Source of the DNA: Methylocystis rosea
GTDB taxonomy: Bacteria > Pseudomonadota > Alphaproteobacteria > Rhizobiales > Beijerinckiaceae
Assembly: GCF_003855495.1 (NCBI RefSeq)
Contig: NZ_CP034088.1
Span: 62,001 to 126,000 of the forward strand
Direction of reading: 5' to 3'
Length of the DNA: 64,000 nucleotides
In this document: positions 61,401-64,000 of the stretch, piece by piece
How positions within the stretch are numbered: the first letter of the stretch is position 1
Layout of the letters: every line of letters starts with the position of its first letter
The notes under the pieces: model-generated
The model's input: the letters and a program-made list of their open reading frames with translations, nothing else
Told to the model about the DNA's origin: nothing
Database searches by the model: none
Translations under genes and position numbers: made by a program

Positions 61401-62534
61401 TTACTTCGCGGCCGCGGCGAGTTCCGCCAGCAGGGTCAATAGACCGCCTGTCGCGACGCGTTCTTCAGCTTTCAAAGACCCCTGCACGGAGGCGAATTGC
61501 GGCGTTTCGGAAACAAGGGTCACGGGTCGTGCGACGAAACCGTCCGCTGTACGCACGAACACCCAATTGTGATTCTGGTGGCTGACGACCGCATCCGCTG
61601 GAACACGCCATTGAGTGCGTGAATTGCCATTGATGTGTAGGATTGCTTGCACAGCCTGGCCAGGGCGCAGCGGGCGGCGACCAGGACGAAATTCGGCTAC
61701 GGCATTTACCGATTGCGTGGGAGTATCGACTGAGCGGCCAATTCGAATGAGTTTGCCGTCGAGGCCGGCGATCGGCAGGTGCACACGGTCGACACTTTCA
61801 AGTGCTGCAGCGCGAATAATCGGTATTTGCAAATTAACCCAAATCGGATCAAGGCACGCGATCGTAACAAGGGGCGTCGAGGCTTGAACGCGCTCGCCCG
61901 TTTTGCCATGGCGCTGCAGAATGGTGCCGGCAATCGGCGCGCGCACTTGGAGGGAACTCGCGAGTGTTCGTTCGCGCTGCAATGAGGCGACGTCCTCGTC
62001 TGACATTCCGACGAGCGACAATATTTGCTTACGTTCCTCTAGCGCTGAGCGCGCCTGGATAGCTTCGGCTCGTGTGACGATTAGACGTCGCTCCGCAATG
62101 ATATGTTCTTTGAACAGTTGTTCGTCGCGCCGCAGTTTCTCGGCTGCTAGATTCGCAGCTGAAAGCGCATGGAGAAAGCTTCTCTGCGCTTCGATCAGGT
62201 CCCAAGATTTCAGCGTGGCGATAGGCGCGCCCTGCTTCACATCTTCGTCAGGTACGACAAGCAATGTTTCGACGAGGCCTGCAGCCGGCGCAGCGACAAC
62301 ACGCATTTGCTGCGGGGGGACGGTGACGACCCCCGGCACGACTAGTTCGCCCAAACTCGACTCATGCACTACTAGCTGAGTCTCGATCCCACCCGCACGG
62401 ATCTGCGCTTCGTTGAACTGAAGAACGACTTCGTGACCTGCGCCAGCGTTCGTTTCCGAACTCGCCCGGACGGGAATGGCCATTGTAAGGGCCAGGAGCA
62501 AGCGCTGAGCGCCAAGGTATCGGGCGTGATGCAT
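61401..62534 (-). CDS. RND periplasmic adaptor (CzcB/CusB-like membrane fusion protein)
   Basis: The 377-residue protein has a signal-like start (LLLALTMAIPVRAS), a barrel/lipoyl region (GVVTVPPQQMRVVAAPAAGL, DEDVKQGAPIATLKSWDLIE), a helical hairpin (residues about 130-190) and a second lipoyl half (LQVRAPIAGTILQRHGKTGE). It bridges pump and outer-membrane channel. As first gene of the operon it is preceded by a 400-bp region shared with a divergent LysR gene. No His/Met-rich metal-binding N-terminus is present. Confidence 0.9.
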   Translation of the reverse strand: MHHARYLGAQRLLLALTMAIPVRASSETNAGAGHEVVLQFNEAQIRAGGIETQLVVHESSLGELVVPGVVTVPPQQMRVVAAPAAGLVETLLVVPDEDVKQGAPIATLKSWDLIEAQRSFLHALSAANLAAEKLRRDEQLFKEHIIAERRLIVTRAEAIQARSALEERKQILSLVGMSDEDVASLQRERTLASSLQVRAPIAGTILQRHGKTGERVQASTPLVTIACLDPIWVNLQIPIIRAAALESVDRVHLPIAGLDGKLIRIGRSVDTPTQSVNAVAEFRPGRRPLRPGQAVQAILHINGNSRTQWRVPADAVVSHQNHNWVFVRTADGFVARPVTLVSETPQFASVQGSLKAEERVATGGLLTLLAELAAAAK

Positions 62535-62938
62535 TAGACCTTCTGGGGAATTAACGGATTCTGGCCATTAGGGGCAGCGAGCTGCGGCGTGTTCCGAGGG
62601 AGGTTGATTGCTGCTTACTGCATCATTCTCGATGCCAGCATGTCGGCTCGGGAGTTGCGTTATTGTCCGTTCCAGGAACGTCGGCGGATAGCGTGCGCAT
62701 GCGCCATGATGACGCGTCCAACTAAGCGATTCGCTTAATTACGTCGATCAACCGTGGCGTCGAAGCTGCTGTGCGCATAGGGCTTTCACCTTATTGGGTC
62801 TGCTGTCCACATGTTCAACTCAATTGCGTCGTGCTTGGGCTCCACCGTCTGGATTGAGCCCCAAGAGTGACCGTTGCATTCATTTTTCGCAAACGCAAAA
62901 TTGTTGAAAATAGAACAAAAGAAATTTATATGTAAAAT
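62535..62938. promoter_or_regulatory. Divergent promoter region between the metal efflux operon and the LysR gene
   Basis: No protein-coding frame is convincing. The right end is AT-rich (about 62880-62938), with TATATG near 62927-62932 just before the LysR start. LysR proteins usually act on such divergent intervals, so control of the efflux operon from here is likely. Confidence 0.5.
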
Positions 62939-63910
62939 ATGGACGTCAATCTAGCGAAGACCTTCTTGGAAGTGGTTGCGAGTGGAAGCTTCATTGCTGC
63001 TGCGGATCGTCTACACCTGACGCAAGCAGCGGTGAGCGCCAGAATTCGAACTCTAGAAAGTCAGCTCAAGCGACCACTCTTCGTTCGCAATAAAGCGGGC
63101 GCGCGTCTGACGTCGGCGGGCGAACGCTTCGCGCGCTACGCGACGACGATGGTTCAGTTATGGGAGGGCGCTTGTCGACAAGTGGCTCTGCCCGTGGGGC
63201 GAGCGAGTGGTTTCAGCATAGGTGGAGAATTCAGTCTCTGGTATCCGCTCCTAGCAGATTGGCTCATATGGATGCATGCGGAATCGTATGAAACAGCGAT
63301 AACAGCGGACGTTGACACCCCTGCGCGACTTCTCGAGCGCGTGCAGGAGGGCTCGCTTGACCTCGCCGTTCTCCATAATCCGCCGCAACGGTCTGATCTT
63401 GTCTGCGAACTGCTCATTGAAGAGAAATTGATTCAGGTAACAACCGACCCAAAGGGTAGAATCGATCCAAATGAGTATGTTTTCGTCGATTGGGGGCCAG
63501 AATTCGCTGTCAATCACCAGGCCGCTTTTCCCAAGCTGAGCATTGCGCCCTTGTCAATATCGCTGGGTCCGCTCGCGTTGACCTTTATACTGAGCGTCGG
63601 CGGAGCGGGGTATTTTCGTATTGGCGGTGCGCAGCCATTTTTGGCCGACGGACGGTTGCATCGTGTAAGTCGAGCTCCTGAGTTCTCATATTCCACGTAC
63701 GCCATCTACGCCACGGGGCGCGAGGATGATGTCATGCAACGCGTCCTTAAGGGATTACGGTTGGTGGCGTCAGGTCACGAGAGGGCGGGAATACCGCCGG
63801 CGATCGGTGCGAGAGCGTTGTCGCGAAATTTATCGCAACGATCTCCGTCGAAGAAACGGAGAAAGTCAGCAAGAGGTACTGGTAGCGCAATCGTCGCTCA
63901 GAACGACTAG
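62939..63910 (+). CDS. LysR-type transcription regulator
   Basis: The 323-residue protein begins MDVNLAKTFLEVVASGSFIA with the helix-turn-helix AADRLHLTQAAVSARIRTLE. The effector-binding domain follows (FSIGGEFSLWYPLLADWLIW, LDLAVLHNPPQ). The last 40 residues are basic and unlike the family. It is divergent from the RND efflux operon and is its likely regulator, though LysR regulators of HME pumps are less common than two-component systems. Confidence 0.88.
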   Translation: MDVNLAKTFLEVVASGSFIAAADRLHLTQAAVSARIRTLESQLKRPLFVRNKAGARLTSAGERFARYATTMVQLWEGACRQVALPVGRASGFSIGGEFSLWYPLLADWLIWMHAESYETAITADVDTPARLLERVQEGSLDLAVLHNPPQRSDLVCELLIEEKLIQVTTDPKGRIDPNEYVFVDWGPEFAVNHQAAFPKLSIAPLSISLGPLALTFILSVGGAGYFRIGGAQPFLADGRLHRVSRAPEFSYSTYAIYATGREDDVMQRVLKGLRLVASGHERAGIPPAIGARALSRNLSQRSPSKKRRKSARGTGSAIVAQND

Positions 63911-64000
63911 CACGCTGTTGAAACGGCTCTGATGGGGTGGACGCCCCCCGACGGCCTCGATGTGCCAGAGTGGAGGTGTTGAATCTCACTCGAGGGAGGC

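Overview
The window looks like accessory DNA from a GC-rich alphaproteobacterium, probably of the Hyphomicrobiales. The relaxase type, the LPD7-fused mobilisation protein, HWE-type kinases and the IS66/IS21/IS630 insertion sequences point that way. A methanotroph-like host is possible but is only a guess. Part or all of the window may be a plasmid or an integrated conjugative element. No rRNA, tRNA or CRISPR array was found.

1-15.2 kb is the conjugation and leading region. A half-size HsdS and an HsdM (cut by the window edge) form a leftward type I R-M operon whose promoter and start lie between and inside two identical-format palindromes. MobC and a TraI-type relaxase follow. Next is an RP4-type oriT (hairpin plus nic core at 5452-5480), with a rightward traK-traL-traM-like operon on its other side. 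Further right are a PLD-family nuclease with a small membrane partner, a compact ribbon-helix-helix / C5-methyltransferase / putative endonuclease / GIY-YIG operon, two single-stranded DNA-binding proteins, a DUF2285-type small protein, and two long hairpin-rich stretches without genes.

15.2-23.4 kb holds an acyltransferase, a truncated haemoglobin with its ferredoxin-NAD(P)H reductase partner, an ECF sigma factor with a zinc-binding anti-sigma-like protein, and a periplasmic SmbP-like metal-binding protein. It also has gene-poor stretches with leftward terminators. 23.4-35.3 kb is a signalling and ion-homeostasis block: a 1820-residue soluble hybrid histidine kinase with eight 92-residue HAMP-type repeats, an overlapping REC-HWE kinase-REC protein, IS21 debris, a FixL-like PAS kinase without the usual haem histidine, and a Kef-type K+/H+ antiporter.

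35.3-56.6 kb is a graveyard and nursery of mobile DNA. An NhaR-like regulator sits beside IS remnants. An intact IS66 element has a perfect 8-bp target duplication. An IS256 element carries a frameshift. A DUF1538-DUF1538-PII-like operon survives between elements. A second IS66 element, also with an 8-bp duplication, has been invaded near its right end by an IS50-like IS4 element with identical 19-bp ends and a 9-bp duplication. After decayed SulP and P-type ATPase genes and an intact universal stress protein comes a cargo-free TniA-TniB-TniQ transposon with recognisable ends, sitting between an IS256 fragment and an IS630 fragment.

56.8-64 kb carries a complete leftward HME-RND metal efflux operon (adaptor, pump, outer-membrane factor) and a divergent LysR regulator. 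The overall picture is a mobilisable stress, metal and redox island that has collected many insertion sequences.
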